Below, in pieces: positions 36,344 to 44,284 of a DNA stretch of 64,000 bases. The notes beneath the pieces are model-generated. The model made no database searches. It was not told the origin of the DNA and saw only the letters and a list, made by a program, of their open reading frames with translations. A program made the translations under genes and the position numbers. Source of the DNA: Paenibacillus lautus NBRC 15380 (lineage in GTDB: Bacteria > Bacillota > Bacilli > Paenibacillales > Paenibacillaceae); NCBI RefSeq assembly GCF_004000945.1, contig NZ_BIMF01000016.1, positions 62,001-126,000 on the forward strand, in the 5' to 3' direction. Numbering within the stretch: the first letter of the stretch is position 1; every line of letters starts with the position of its first letter.

Positions 36344-37060
36344 ATGACAAGTGAATATAATATGAAGAAAATTGCGGCGGAGCATGCCGCCAAGTATGTG
36401 CAGGATGGAATGAAGATAGGGCTGGGCACGGGCTCAACCGCTTATTACGCCATTCTCAAAATCGGCGAGATGGTCAGATCCGGGCTCTCGATCCAGGCTG
36501 TGGCTACCTCTGAAGCTTCGGAGAAGCTTGCGATGGAACAAGGGATATCCCTGACCCCCATACATCAGATCGATCGTTTGGATTTGACAATTGACGGGGC
36601 TGATGAGCTGGATGATCAGCTGCGGTTAATCAAGGGAGGGGGCGGGGCCCTTCTCCGTGAGAAGATCACTGCTTTTCACAGCGAACGGCTTGTGATTGTG
36701 GCGGATGAAGCGAAAGCCGTAACTCAACTCGGCGCTTTCCCGCTGCCGGTTGAGATTGTCCCTTTTGCTTATGAGTGGACGGTTCGGTCACTGGCCCAGC
36801 TTGGCTGTTCGGTGTTAATCCGCCGTACGCAAGATGAAGGGTTTTATGTTACGGATAACGGGAATTATATTGCTGATTGCCGGTTTCAGCAGATTGCCCG
36901 TCCAGAGGAATTAAGCTCTCGGCTAGGCGCCATTCCGGGCGTGGTTGAACATGGGCTGTTTATCGGTATGGCCGACCAAGCGTTCATAGGCTGCCAGGAT
37001 GGTACGGTACGGATATTGCATTCCGGGAGCATAGAAGCAAAGAATATATTTGACAGTTGA
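36344..37060 (+). CDS. rpiA: Ribose-5-phosphate isomerase A
   Basis: Interconverts ribose 5-phosphate and ribulose 5-phosphate in the pentose phosphate pathway. All RpiA signatures are present: GLGTGSTAYYAI near 27-38, TIDGADELDDQLRLIKGGGGALLREKI near 82-108 with the catalytic Asp, Glu and Lys, and PVEIVPFA. Length 238 is slightly above the usual 220-230. ATG with GAAGGAGGG upstream. Confidence 0.96.
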   Translation: MTSEYNMKKIAAEHAAKYVQDGMKIGLGTGSTAYYAILKIGEMVRSGLSIQAVATSEASEKLAMEQGISLTPIHQIDRLDLTIDGADELDDQLRLIKGGGGALLREKITAFHSERLVIVADEAKAVTQLGAFPLPVEIVPFAYEWTVRSLAQLGCSVLIRRTQDEGFYVTDNGNYIADCRFQQIARPEELSSRLGAIPGVVEHGLFIGMADQAFIGCQDGTVRILHSGSIEAKNIFDS

Positions 37061-37109
37061 TCTGGCGTTCATTAACCTTAATTACATGATATCTTTCGGA
37101 GGGTGAAAT

Positions 37110-37559
37110 ATGTCGGATATTCAAGAACACGAGGATACCCCGTTACATTTGCTGGTTGTCCTTGCCAGAGCTTATAACGCAGTGATGACACATTCCAATC
37201 GCAGCATCAATAGTCACGGATTGAACTCCACCGAATTCGGTGTATTGGATGTACTCTATCACAAAGGACCGCAGCCGCTGCAAAAAATAGGGGAGAAGGT
37301 GCTCATTTCCAGCGGTAACATTACATACGTGGTGGATAAGCTTCAAAAGAAAAACCTGCTGGTTCGCCGGGCTTCCGCTGAGGATCGGCGCGTCATTTAT
37401 GCTGAGCTTACCCCAGAGGGACAAGAATTCTTCGAAGCCATTTTTCCTCAGCATCAGGAATTAATGGTTAAGGTGCTCAGCGGCTTGTCGGAAGACGAGA
37501 GAGTGCAAGCGGCGGCGCTGCTGCGCAAGCTGGGGATCAGTGCAGAGAAGATGCTGTAG
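37110..37559 (+). CDS. MarR family transcriptional regulator
   Basis: Winged-helix regulator of 149 residues similar to MhqR/YkvE-type proteins. The recognition region is GLNSTEFGVLDVLYHKGPQPLQKIGEKVLISSGNITYVVDKLQKKNLL, over about 32-80, and the wing is ASAEDRRVIYAELTPEG. It has no cysteine, so it is not an OhrR-type thiol sensor. ATG with GGAGGGTGA upstream. The GNAT gene starts 30 bp downstream, which suggests one transcript; targets are unknown. Confidence 0.9.
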   Translation: MSDIQEHEDTPLHLLVVLARAYNAVMTHSNRSINSHGLNSTEFGVLDVLYHKGPQPLQKIGEKVLISSGNITYVVDKLQKKNLLVRRASAEDRRVIYAELTPEGQEFFEAIFPQHQELMVKVLSGLSEDERVQAAALLRKLGISAEKML

Positions 37560-37589
37560 ACCTAAACATGTTTAAGATTGGAGATATGT

Positions 37590-38021
37590 ATGCTTAAAGA
37601 TATAACGATGCAAGCGATGCAACCCGAAGTAAAGGAACTGCTCAGCTACTCGGTATTTCCGGATCCGGAGGCGGTGGATCAGGCGGCAGCTTCTTATCAG
37701 ACGGGCCGAAGCCGGCTGTTTGGATTTGAAGAGGACGGACTTCTCTTAGGAGTCATCGGTTTTGATGTCGATCAGGACGAGCTTACCATTCGGCATCTTG
37801 CCGTTCTTCCGGAGAATCGGGGAAAGGGATATGGACGCGGATTGATTTTGGAGCTGCTCCTTGAGGTCCAGCCTAAGCCGGCCCGAGTCATTGCGGAAAC
37901 GGATGAAGAAGCCGTAAACTTCTACCGCAGTATCGGCTTTGAGGTATACAGCCTGGGAGAGAAGTATCCGGGCGTTGAAAGATTCCGCTGCATTTACGAG
38001 GTGGAGGAGTCCGAAGAATAG
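37590..38021 (+). CDS. GNAT family N-acetyltransferase
   Basis: Acetyl-CoA-dependent acetyltransferase of 143 residues. The acetyl-CoA loop is LAVLPENRGKGYGRGLI near 72-88 (the Arg/Gln-x-x-Gly-x-Gly/Ala type), followed by the C-terminal AETDEEAVNFYRSIGFEVYSLGEKYPG. ATG 37590 has TTGGAG six bases upstream; an in-frame TTG four codons earlier is part of that site. Substrate not evident. Confidence 0.9.
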   Translation: MLKDITMQAMQPEVKELLSYSVFPDPEAVDQAAASYQTGRSRLFGFEEDGLLLGVIGFDVDQDELTIRHLAVLPENRGKGYGRGLILELLLEVQPKPARVIAETDEEAVNFYRSIGFEVYSLGEKYPGVERFRCIYEVEESEE

Positions 38022-38150
38022 GCCATTTATATAAAAAAGCATGCTTGCCGTCTTCGAGTGGAATTAAAATTGCCATTCAAGACAATAAACCCGTTTCGCA
38101 ATGGGGGCCTTCCTCATATAATGTCGTAACGAGCGGGGCAGGGGGTGAAC

Positions 38151-38786
38151 ATGTTGGTGTACCATTATACCGCTGTCGGCGATTCCTTAACCTTCGGGTT
38201 TGGGGCGATGCCTGGCAGCGGTTTTGTTCCGTTATACCGTCGGATGGCGGAGGAGAAGCTTCGCCAGTTCGTGGCCCATGAGAATCTCGGGGTCAATGGA
38301 TTAACCTCGGATGAGTTATACGATCGTGTCGTTCGATTTCCTACGTATCGCTATCATCTGCAGCAGGCCCAGATCATCACGATATCGATCGGAGGCAATG
38401 ACTTGATACGTGCGGTAAAGTCCACGGGGGGGCGACCGAATCGGGAGGTGCTGGACGCTGCTTTATATCGATGTCAGAATCATGTGGCTAATACCGTTAG
38501 ACATATCCGTAAAATAAAGTCACCGGTCAGCAAACCTTATTTTATTCGCGCTATCGGTCTGTATAATCCATATCCGGCCTGGACGGAGGCAACGGAATAC
38601 GTGATTCGGTTCAATCGGCATTTGATGGGGTTAAGTGACGGCTATTTTCGAATAGCTGATATTTACACACAATTTTCAGGCCGTGAGAAAGAACTGATGT
38701 CGGTGGACGGTTTACACCCGAATGGCCGAGGGTACCGGGTGATCGCGGAACAATTAAACCGGCTTGGGTACAAGCCACTTGCATAA
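38151..38786 (+). CDS. SGNH/GDSL-type hydrolase
   Basis: Esterase or lipase-like enzyme, 211 residues, no signal peptide. The four SGNH blocks are readable: AVGDSLTFGFG near 8-18 (nucleophile Ser), the Gly of ENLGVNGLTS, ISIGGNDLI near 76-84, and DGLHPNGRGYRVIAEQL near 186-202 (catalytic Asp and His). ATG 38151 follows AGGGGGTGA; GTG two codons upstream is possible. Similar Bacillus proteins act on acyl or acetyl esters, but the substrate is open. Confidence 0.93.
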   Translation: MLVYHYTAVGDSLTFGFGAMPGSGFVPLYRRMAEEKLRQFVAHENLGVNGLTSDELYDRVVRFPTYRYHLQQAQIITISIGGNDLIRAVKSTGGRPNREVLDAALYRCQNHVANTVRHIRKIKSPVSKPYFIRAIGLYNPYPAWTEATEYVIRFNRHLMGLSDGYFRIADIYTQFSGREKELMSVDGLHPNGRGYRVIAEQLNRLGYKPLA

Positions 38787-38803
38787 ATATCCGAATGATT
38801 AAG

Positions 38804-38852
38804 AAAAAAAAGGGTGTCCCATGGTCTTTTGACCGTGTGGGCGCCCTTTGGT
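38804..38852. terminator. Two-way terminator
   Basis: AAAGGGTG, CCCA and GGTC (38809-38826) pair with GACC, TGGG and CGCCCTTT (38831-38849) with few mismatches. A-run before and T-rich stretch after; it lies between convergent genes. Confidence 0.7.
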
Positions 38853-38872
38853 TTATGGTAATCACATATTAT

Positions 38873-39544
38873 TTAAAATAATTTCCTGAAAAAACTTCGT
38901 ACGGCCCATTTGCGTTCTTGCCGTTTCTTGTATTTGGGCAGTGACCGATACACATCCAGCGATTCCTGATAAGACTTCTTGGCATCCTCGGTCCTTCCAA
39001 GCGATTGATACATATAACCCAGCAAATAAAAGGCTTCGCTGGAGGAAGAGTGAATGGAATGGAACTGTTCCAAATAATGGAGCGCCTTCTCCCGATCCGA
39101 ATCCCGAAATGCATCGGCAAGCCTAAGATAAGGCCGGCCATATTTGACCCTCGGGTTGATCTCCAGTGCCCTGATAATATCCGCCTCCCCTTGTGTGATG
39201 CTGCCGGTATGCAGGCGTGCATGTCCGATATCGTCCCAGAACTCGGCGGAGTCCTCTAAACTGGATTCTATGGATTCCAGCAGCTTCAGAGCTTCCCCAT
39301 ACTTACGGCGCTCCAGAAGCAATCTGGCAAGCTCGTGCCTTGATGAAACGTCGCTGGGGCTAACAGCAATCAGTCTGCGCAGCTTGGAAATATTCCGTGC
39401 ACGCTTAATTGGCTTGGTCACGCTGGGAAATACCCCGACAAAACGGCGATCCAGCACATACACGATGAGAAGCAGCACAAGAATTGCCGTAATCGGATTA
39501 CCGAAGATGTAGAACAGAAATCCAAAAATGATGAGTTTAAACAA
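38873..39544 (-). CDS. Membrane-anchored TPR protein
   Basis: A 223-residue protein with a double N-terminal hydrophobic segment (residues 2-35, FKLIIFGFLFYIFGNPITAILVLLL read in parts) and three to four tetratricopeptide repeats after residue 65 (SSRHELARLLLERRKYGEALKLL, SAEFWDDIGHARLHTGSITQGEADI, SEAFYLLGYMYQSLGRTEDAKKSY). It probably scaffolds other proteins at the membrane. I choose TTG 39544 because GAGGGA is six bases upstream; a GTG at 39580 has no site. The minus-strand promoter has an extended -10, TGGTATAAT (complement of 39583-39591). Confidence 0.82.
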   Translation of the reverse strand: MFKLIIFGFLFYIFGNPITAILVLLLIVYVLDRRFVGVFPSVTKPIKRARNISKLRRLIAVSPSDVSSRHELARLLLERRKYGEALKLLESIESSLEDSAEFWDDIGHARLHTGSITQGEADIIRALEINPRVKYGRPYLRLADAFRDSDREKALHYLEQFHSIHSSSSEAFYLLGYMYQSLGRTEDAKKSYQESLDVYRSLPKYKKRQERKWAVRSFFRKLF

Positions 39545-39722
39545 AAGAGATCCCTCAATTTCTATGTAAAGTTGTAACACAAATTATACCATAACATGGA
39601 TTTATTTAGGTGGAAACACTATCGGTTCTATAGACCTTGAAGACATGCGCATGTCGGAATAGGCCATAGGTATTGAAAGAAGGTCGATGATAGCCGATAA
39701 AGGTAGTAAAGAGGTGATAATC

Positions 39723-39977
39723 ATGGCGAAAAAGGGACAAATATTCCATCATTACAGTTTCGAAACGAAAAAAAAGGCAGTCGCCATGCGGCTGGAGGGT
39801 ATGACTAAGAAAGAAGTGGCATCCGCCTTACAAATATCAGATATCGGACGGCTGAAAGTGTGGATGCGCAAATACCGTGAGCTGGGCGAGGAAGGTTTGG
39901 TCGATCGCCGCAGACGAAATGTATATTCAGACCATGACAACGAGCGGGATGGAAAAGAACTGCTTTCGCACGTATAA
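39723..39977 (+). CDS. Small helix-turn-helix protein resembling a transposase N-terminus
   Basis: An 84-residue protein with YSFETKKKAVAMRLEGMTKKEVASALQI then GRLKVWMRKYRELGEEGLVDRRRR, the pattern of the helix-turn-helix at the start of IS3/IS630-type transposases. There is no catalytic domain and no terminal inverted repeat around it, and ATG 39723 has a proper GAGGTGAT site. It is either a transposase remnant or a domesticated DNA-binding protein. Confidence 0.7.
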   Translation: MAKKGQIFHHYSFETKKKAVAMRLEGMTKKEVASALQISDIGRLKVWMRKYRELGEEGLVDRRRRNVYSDHDNERDGKELLSHV

Positions 39978-40182
39978 GAATCAAAAATTACATGAGGCGT
40001 GGTGAACGACCGTTCCACCGCGCCTTTTTCATATGGGAATCAAGGGTGATGTTCTATAGTCGTATCCGGCAGTTCCGAATGCATGGGCCAATTCATTAAT
40101 CTTATCTCGAACAGGCGGCTGCCCAGTTCATTTGAGCGGAACCGACATAACATGTGGTATGTTCAAAAAAGGAGGGATTCAT

Positions 40183-40290
40183 GTGAGCGGAGTAGGAGAA
40201 GGTTATGGTGGTTATGGATATGGCTCTTCTATAGGTGCTATTCTGGTATTATTCATCTTGTTAGTTATCATTACTCGCGCATTTATCTAA
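40183..40290 (+). CDS. YjcZ-type tiny sporulation membrane protein
   Basis: A 35-residue protein: a Gly/Tyr-rich head (GEGYGGYGYGSS) and a single membrane helix ending in LFILLVIITRAFI. This matches the tiny YjcZ/YczM-like family made during Bacillus-type sporulation. GTG start at 40183 with AAAGGAGGG seven bases upstream. It is the only clear sporulation structural gene besides ylbJ in this part. Confidence 0.82.
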   Translation: MSGVGEGYGGYGYGSSIGAILVLFILLVIITRAFI

Positions 40291-40359
40291 TCCATCTTTT
40301 GAGCGAACAAACCAACTGAATCGATAAGTGAACACCGAGCACCTTGAGCAGTCACAACG

Positions 40360-40409
40360 ACAGACCGTCCAAAAGAGGCATGGCCTCTTCTTAGGGCGGT
40401 CTTGTTTTT
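40360..40409 (+). terminator. Intrinsic terminator
   Basis: AGACCGTCC (about 40362-40370) pairs with GGGCGGTCT (40394-40402) with an inner AAGAGG/CCTCTT helix, then TTGTTTTT. It ends the YjcZ-type transcript. Confidence 0.75.
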
Positions 40410-40481
40410 GATGAAGCGACAATCGGCGCTAATGACTTGTTATGAATCATAAGTTTAAGCGCCTATCAGAAAATCCCTAAT

Positions 40482-40515
40482 AAAAACAGACCGCTCGAAA
40501 GAGTGGTCTGTTTTT
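40482..40515 (-). terminator. Two-way terminator before the RCC1-like gene end
   Basis: AAAAACAGACC and CTC (40482-40496) pair with GAG and GGTCTGTTTTT (40501-40515) around GAAA. Strong A and T flanks on both sides. The interval 40410-40569 otherwise shows nothing. Confidence 0.85.
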
Positions 40516-40569
40516 GGGAGAACGAATATGGACCCGGGTTCAACCTCTTGTCCCGGTCTGTTACTGCTG

Positions 40570-42543
40570 CTACATCATAATCAATATAACCTTACCGTTT
40601 ACGAAAGATACGATATCAAAATTCGAGTAACCCCAGGTTTCAATGGTTTTCCCGCCGCCGGTGGTAATGTCCTTGGCTGCCGGGTTCCCCCATGAAAGCT
40701 GCACCTGTTCTTTTGTCATGCCGAGGGAAACCTGGCCTGCTTTAATCTGTTTCCACACCGATGCGGACCATTTGTATTTTTGGTAAGGGTCGTAATTTAA
40801 TAACGAAGAACGGTCTGCAAACAGCTGCATCACTTCCGAAGAGCGCATAGGATAGCTTTTCACGGTTTTTCCTGATCCCGTTTTGAAGATCACGTTGAAT
40901 TCGCCTTTGTCGTCCGGCAAAATGTCGGTTACCGTCAATTTCGAGAAGCGTTCCAAGTCTTCGAAATCATTCACCCAATACGTTCGGCCGATAAATTTAA
41001 CCAAGCTGCCCTGCATCGCTTTTTTGATCAAGCCAGCCGTTTCGCTGGAGACAACGGTCATAGCTGCATCTCCGTCAAAAGAGATATTCGCTTGTTTCCA
41101 CTTGGCATCCCAGCTGATTTTCGCGCCCAGAACATCGGATAATACGGTGGCTGGAATCAGCAGCTCGCCTTTGTCGGTTATCGGAGCTGCCTTTAGACGC
41201 AGCGGGCTATCATTCAGCTTGGCCTGGTTGCTGCCTGCCGTGAGCGAGAGTACGGTCTCTCCGAACTTGGCCTCCACGGCTCCGCTTTTGGCCGAATAGG
41301 TGCCGCCCAGTGCCTGAATGACGGATTTGGCCGGAACCATGATATTCCCGTTAACTTGTTTCGCATATTTCAAATTGTTGCGCAGACTGGAGGATACCGT
41401 TATCGATTTGGTCAAGCCGCCCGAGGTTACCGTAATCTGTGTCTTGCCAACGCCCGCAGACTTCAGCGTTCCATTCTTCTGCATGTTCATCAAATAAGGC
41501 TTCTCAATATCGATCTGGGCATCTTTAACCGGCACTTTAATCTTGGCCCCGTTTGTGTAAGTCTCCTGGATACTGACTTCCAGGGTATCCCCTACATAAG
41601 GCTTGGCATCGGATACCGAAACCGATAAGGCTTTAACGACAGGCACATCAACCGATTTGTTCTGTCCGTTCGTGTGATGTATCCAGCTTCCGTCAGAGCG
41701 CTGCGCATAGAACCCCTCCGACAGATCCTCGGCATTTCCGTAAATGGAGGTTCTCACGATCCCGCTCAGTCCGGAGACCTGCTCCTTGAGCTTCCAGCGG
41801 TCTTTATACACTCCGGTTGTCCATACGGTTCCGTCTTGGAGCGTCACAATCAGAAGATCCGTCGGCTCATTGGATGCGTAAACGATATGAGCTGCGTTCT
41901 GGGCGACGGTAACCGGGATGATGCGCCCGTTATCATCAAAGTTGGACGTTTCGTATACAACCACGTCACCGTTGTCACGCAATAGGGCAACACGCCCGCT
42001 GTGAACCGTCATGGATTTGACCCCTGCCGGGTTTTCCACGATACCGAGCTTCTTGAATTGTCCCTTTTTGTAGTTATCCTCTAATAGCAGCTCCCCGTTT
42101 GAGGACAAGGCGGCAAATTCTTGATCCGCATTGGCGATGAGCAAAATGCCGCTGAGGTTTTTTGCTTTTTCCGAGCCGTTCCATACGGTGCCGTCTGATT
42201 TCAGCCAGTAGTACCCGGATATCTGCTTTACGCCGCTTGTTCCCGGAACGACCTCGGGCCCCTTCCCGATATCCCATTTCACTAATCGCCCATCCTGCGT
42301 CATACCGATGCCTGCATATTCATAACCGCTGATGGCTGCAACTTTACCCGGCGTGCGAATGGCATGTCGTCCGTCTATCAGGGACCACATGGAGCCATCG
42401 CTCATTAGGTAGGTGTTTCTTCCCGCAATGTCGCTGATCTGGAGCTTGGACTCTTCGGCAGAAGCGATCCCGTGCGTCGTGCCTGCAAAACCAAGTCCCA
42501 TCAGCATGCTAAACCATACGAGAACATACAACGTTCTTCTCAC
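40570..42543 (-). CDS. Secreted RCC1-like/copper-amine-oxidase-N-like protein
   Basis: Exported 657-residue protein, probably at the cell wall. Signal peptide at 1-29 (cleavage near GIASA-EE). Residues 35-300 hold repeated units of the RCC1-like kind (LMSDGSMWSLIDG, LKSDGTVWNG, LQDGTVWTTG, QRSDGSWI), suggesting a beta-propeller. An Ig-like region follows at about 305-385. Residues 390-495 match the copper-amine-oxidase-N domain common in Paenibacillus surface proteins (GNIMVPAKSVIQALGGTYS, ELLIPATVLSDVLGAKISWD). The C-terminus has GMTKEQVQLSWGNP, a SmpA/BamE-like segment. Role unknown. Confidence 0.82.
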   Translation of the reverse strand: MRRTLYVLVWFSMLMGLGFAGTTHGIASAEESKLQISDIAGRNTYLMSDGSMWSLIDGRHAIRTPGKVAAISGYEYAGIGMTQDGRLVKWDIGKGPEVVPGTSGVKQISGYYWLKSDGTVWNGSEKAKNLSGILLIANADQEFAALSSNGELLLEDNYKKGQFKKLGIVENPAGVKSMTVHSGRVALLRDNGDVVVYETSNFDDNGRIIPVTVAQNAAHIVYASNEPTDLLIVTLQDGTVWTTGVYKDRWKLKEQVSGLSGIVRTSIYGNAEDLSEGFYAQRSDGSWIHHTNGQNKSVDVPVVKALSVSVSDAKPYVGDTLEVSIQETYTNGAKIKVPVKDAQIDIEKPYLMNMQKNGTLKSAGVGKTQITVTSGGLTKSITVSSSLRNNLKYAKQVNGNIMVPAKSVIQALGGTYSAKSGAVEAKFGETVLSLTAGSNQAKLNDSPLRLKAAPITDKGELLIPATVLSDVLGAKISWDAKWKQANISFDGDAAMTVVSSETAGLIKKAMQGSLVKFIGRTYWVNDFEDLERFSKLTVTDILPDDKGEFNVIFKTGSGKTVKSYPMRSSEVMQLFADRSSLLNYDPYQKYKWSASVWKQIKAGQVSLGMTKEQVQLSWGNPAAKDITTGGGKTIETWGYSNFDIVSFVNGKVILIMM

Positions 42544-42659
42544 TTACATGACCTCTCTTCACTCTACCATTAGGAATATTTTTCAAACAGCTATATTGAT
42601 TCGACAAAATCGGTGCTATTCCTGCAATTGTCGCTTGGTGTTATGGCTAAAAAAGGGAA

Positions 42660-42691
42660 CAAAAAAACGCCCGCCGGATATCCGGGGGCGT
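42660..42691 (-). terminator. Minus-strand terminator
   Basis: ACGCCCGCCGGA (42667-42678) pairs with TCCGGGGGCGT (42681-42691); the A-run 42661-42667 is the U tail. It ends the small gene at 42780. Confidence 0.75.
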
Positions 42692-42779
42692 CTTGCCGGT
42701 TAAGCTCGCGATTGGTCGTATGAACGGCAATGACCCAACGGTGCTAAGTTAAGGGGATCATAGGTGGCAGAAAACCTTA

Positions 42780-42950
42780 TTAAGTGATATCAGTTCCCCT
42801 TAAGAGTATTAAAGCCGCGTATAAATTATTCTTCACCGTTTCGATTTTGGCAAATTTCCTGAACGTAAGAATAGAGATTAAAGTGATCAAGGCATATTTC
42901 ATTCTTGCTCGTTCTATTGCTGTATCTTCATTGCTAATCAAACGATTCAT
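42780..42950 (-). CDS. Small hypothetical protein, 56 residues
   Basis: Minus-strand frame with ATG at 42948-42950, an excellent GAGGAGG site nine bases upstream and a terminator 90 bp after its stop. The product starts MNRLISNEDTAIERARMK and continues with a hydrophobic stretch YALITLISILTF and a mixed tail. No family recognised. It follows the DUF5316-like gene by 68 bp on the same strand, so the two may be cotranscribed. Confidence 0.6.
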   Translation of the reverse strand: MNRLISNEDTAIERARMKYALITLISILTFRKFAKIETVKNNLYAALILLRGTDIT

Positions 42951-43018
42951 GAATCATTTCCTCCTCTCAAAACAGGTGCTTTGTTTATTCGTGCCCAGCA
43001 AATGTTCAAAGAGTCCAC

Positions 43019-43228
43019 TTAGCGGAACAAATACACCATACCGGCCACCGCAAGAAATACGAAACCGGCTAAAAGGAACCCGTTGGCTACTTTCACTCTG
43101 GATGCGCGGTCGTCCTTGGATTCAGCATAGAAGTTGCTTCTTTGTTGGTCTCCCGTAGTAAACGCTCCGGATAGAAGCCCTGCAACCAACAGGCAACCCA
43201 ATCCTGCATATAAAAACAGGTTCATCAC
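43019..43228 (-). CDS. DUF5316-like small membrane protein
   Basis: A 69-residue protein with two membrane helices (about 3-22 and 48-68) and a short polar loop TTGDQQRSNFYAESKDDRASR, which matches the layout of DUF5316 proteins. GTG at 43228 directly followed by ATG; AGGAA lies upstream and the ATG is the likelier start. Function unknown. Confidence 0.72.
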   Translation of the reverse strand: MMNLFLYAGLGCLLVAGLLSGAFTTGDQQRSNFYAESKDDRASRVKVANGFLLAGFVFLAVAGMVYLFR

Positions 43229-43352
43229 GTGTTCCTCCCATCATGCCCTTTATCGTTAGAACGTTCGCTGAGAGGGATTAGTTATGCTTTTCACATAAGG
43301 TTAGGTGAATCGCCTGACTAGAAGGTGAATAGGGATATGGAAAAAAAGGCAT

Positions 43353-43404
43353 AAAAAAAGAACTAAATCCCTGTAATAAACATGCCGTTACAGGGATTTA
43401 GTTC
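43353..43404 (-). terminator. Orphan minus-strand terminator upstream of rsmD
   Basis: GAACTAAATCCCTGTAA (43360-43376) and TTACAGGGATTTAGTTC (43388-43404) are perfect 17-bp arms around an 11-base loop. The A-run 43353-43359 gives a seven-U tail on the minus strand only. No minus-strand protein gene ends here. Confidence 0.8.
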
Positions 43405-43620
43405 GGGAACCTCCGAAGAGATTCCCTCATGGGAGAGGAGAAACCGGACGAAGAGCTTATGGGGAAACGTAAGTCTTCTCCGCGGTTGTCTACGACATTC
43501 ATTGATGTCGATATTTCAAGGATGCCCGGCTGTGGTAGAAATATACATGGCTTTGAAAAAAAATGGAGAGTCGTTATGTTTCGTTTTTCATATATGGGAT
43601 GATTGTGTTACGATAATCAC
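43353..43620 (-). ncRNA. Candidate structured RNA upstream of rsmD
   Basis: Between the orphan terminator and rsmD there is no credible gene in 270 bp, yet the minus strand can fold: GGGAATCTC-UUCG-GAGGTTCCC (complement of 43406-43427), a nine-pair stem closed by a UUCG tetraloop, and CGACAT/ATGTCG (43492-43509). The right-hand boundary is arbitrary because no clear promoter was found. An ylbH-leader RNA has been described before the Bacillus rsmD homologue ylbH; whether this is the same element I cannot say. Confidence 0.35.
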
Positions 43621-43678
43621 TGTCAATGGCGTTGTCTTGGCAATGAATTTATAGATAATGAAACGGGTGAATGAAGCA

Positions 43679-44284
43679 GTGAGAGTAGTATCCGGAAGTG
43701 CAAAGGGCCGGCCGCTCAAAAGTGTGCCTGGTACAAGCACCCGTCCGACGACGGATAAAGTGAAAGAGTCCATATTCAGTATGATCGGCCCTTACTTTGA
43801 GGGGGGGATCGCGCTTGATCTGTTCGCAGGCACGGGAGGCCTTGGCATTGAGGCGTTAAGCCGGGGGATGGATCGTGCTGTTTTTATTGATGTGGAACCG
43901 AAGAGCATCAGTACGATCAAGGATAATTTGAAGGCGGTCAGGCTTGAAGAAAGCGCAGAGGTGTACCGCAACGATGCGGCGCGCGCGCTTAAAGCGCTTG
44001 AAAAGCGCGGCTACAGCTTTGATTTGGTCTTTTTGGACCCGCCATACCGGTTTAAGAATGGTGACGAGCTGATGCTAGATATGGCAGAGCGAGGGTTACT
44101 TCAAGATTCGGCTGTTGTGGTATTGGAATACGAATCAAGTTACAATTATCCTGAGAAATTTGGTGATTTTTGTTGTTTCCGGACCGCGAAGTACGGAGAA
44201 ACCGCCATATCGATATACCGTTACGACACAGCGCAAGATCAAGCGTCAGAGCTTGATGAGGAGGAATTACAGGATGACAAATGA
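43679..44284 (+). CDS. rsmD: 16S rRNA (guanine966-N2)-methyltransferase RsmD
   Basis: Methylates G966 of 16S rRNA in the assembled 30S subunit. The SAM-binding segment is ALDLFAGTGGLGIEALSRG near 44-62 and the catalytic motif is FLDPPYR near 122-128. Length 201 from GTG 43679, where the protein begins VRVVSGSAKGR as in homologues and GGGTGA precedes it; an ATG seven codons earlier (43658) has no ribosome site. coaD overlaps its end by 11 bases, the conserved ylbH-ylbI pair of Bacillus. Confidence 0.94.
   Translation: MRVVSGSAKGRPLKSVPGTSTRPTTDKVKESIFSMIGPYFEGGIALDLFAGTGGLGIEALSRGMDRAVFIDVEPKSISTIKDNLKAVRLEESAEVYRNDAARALKALEKRGYSFDLVFLDPPYRFKNGDELMLDMAERGLLQDSAVVVLEYESSYNYPEKFGDFCCFRTAKYGETAISIYRYDTAQDQASELDEEELQDDK

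Noticed and set aside
42784-43158. 124-codon plus-strand frame
   Set aside because: Opposes two small minus-strand genes that have good start signals; no start signal of its own.
43382-43654. 90-codon plus-strand frame upstream of rsmD
   Set aside because: Starts within the terminator hairpin, no ribosome site, no protein-like features.
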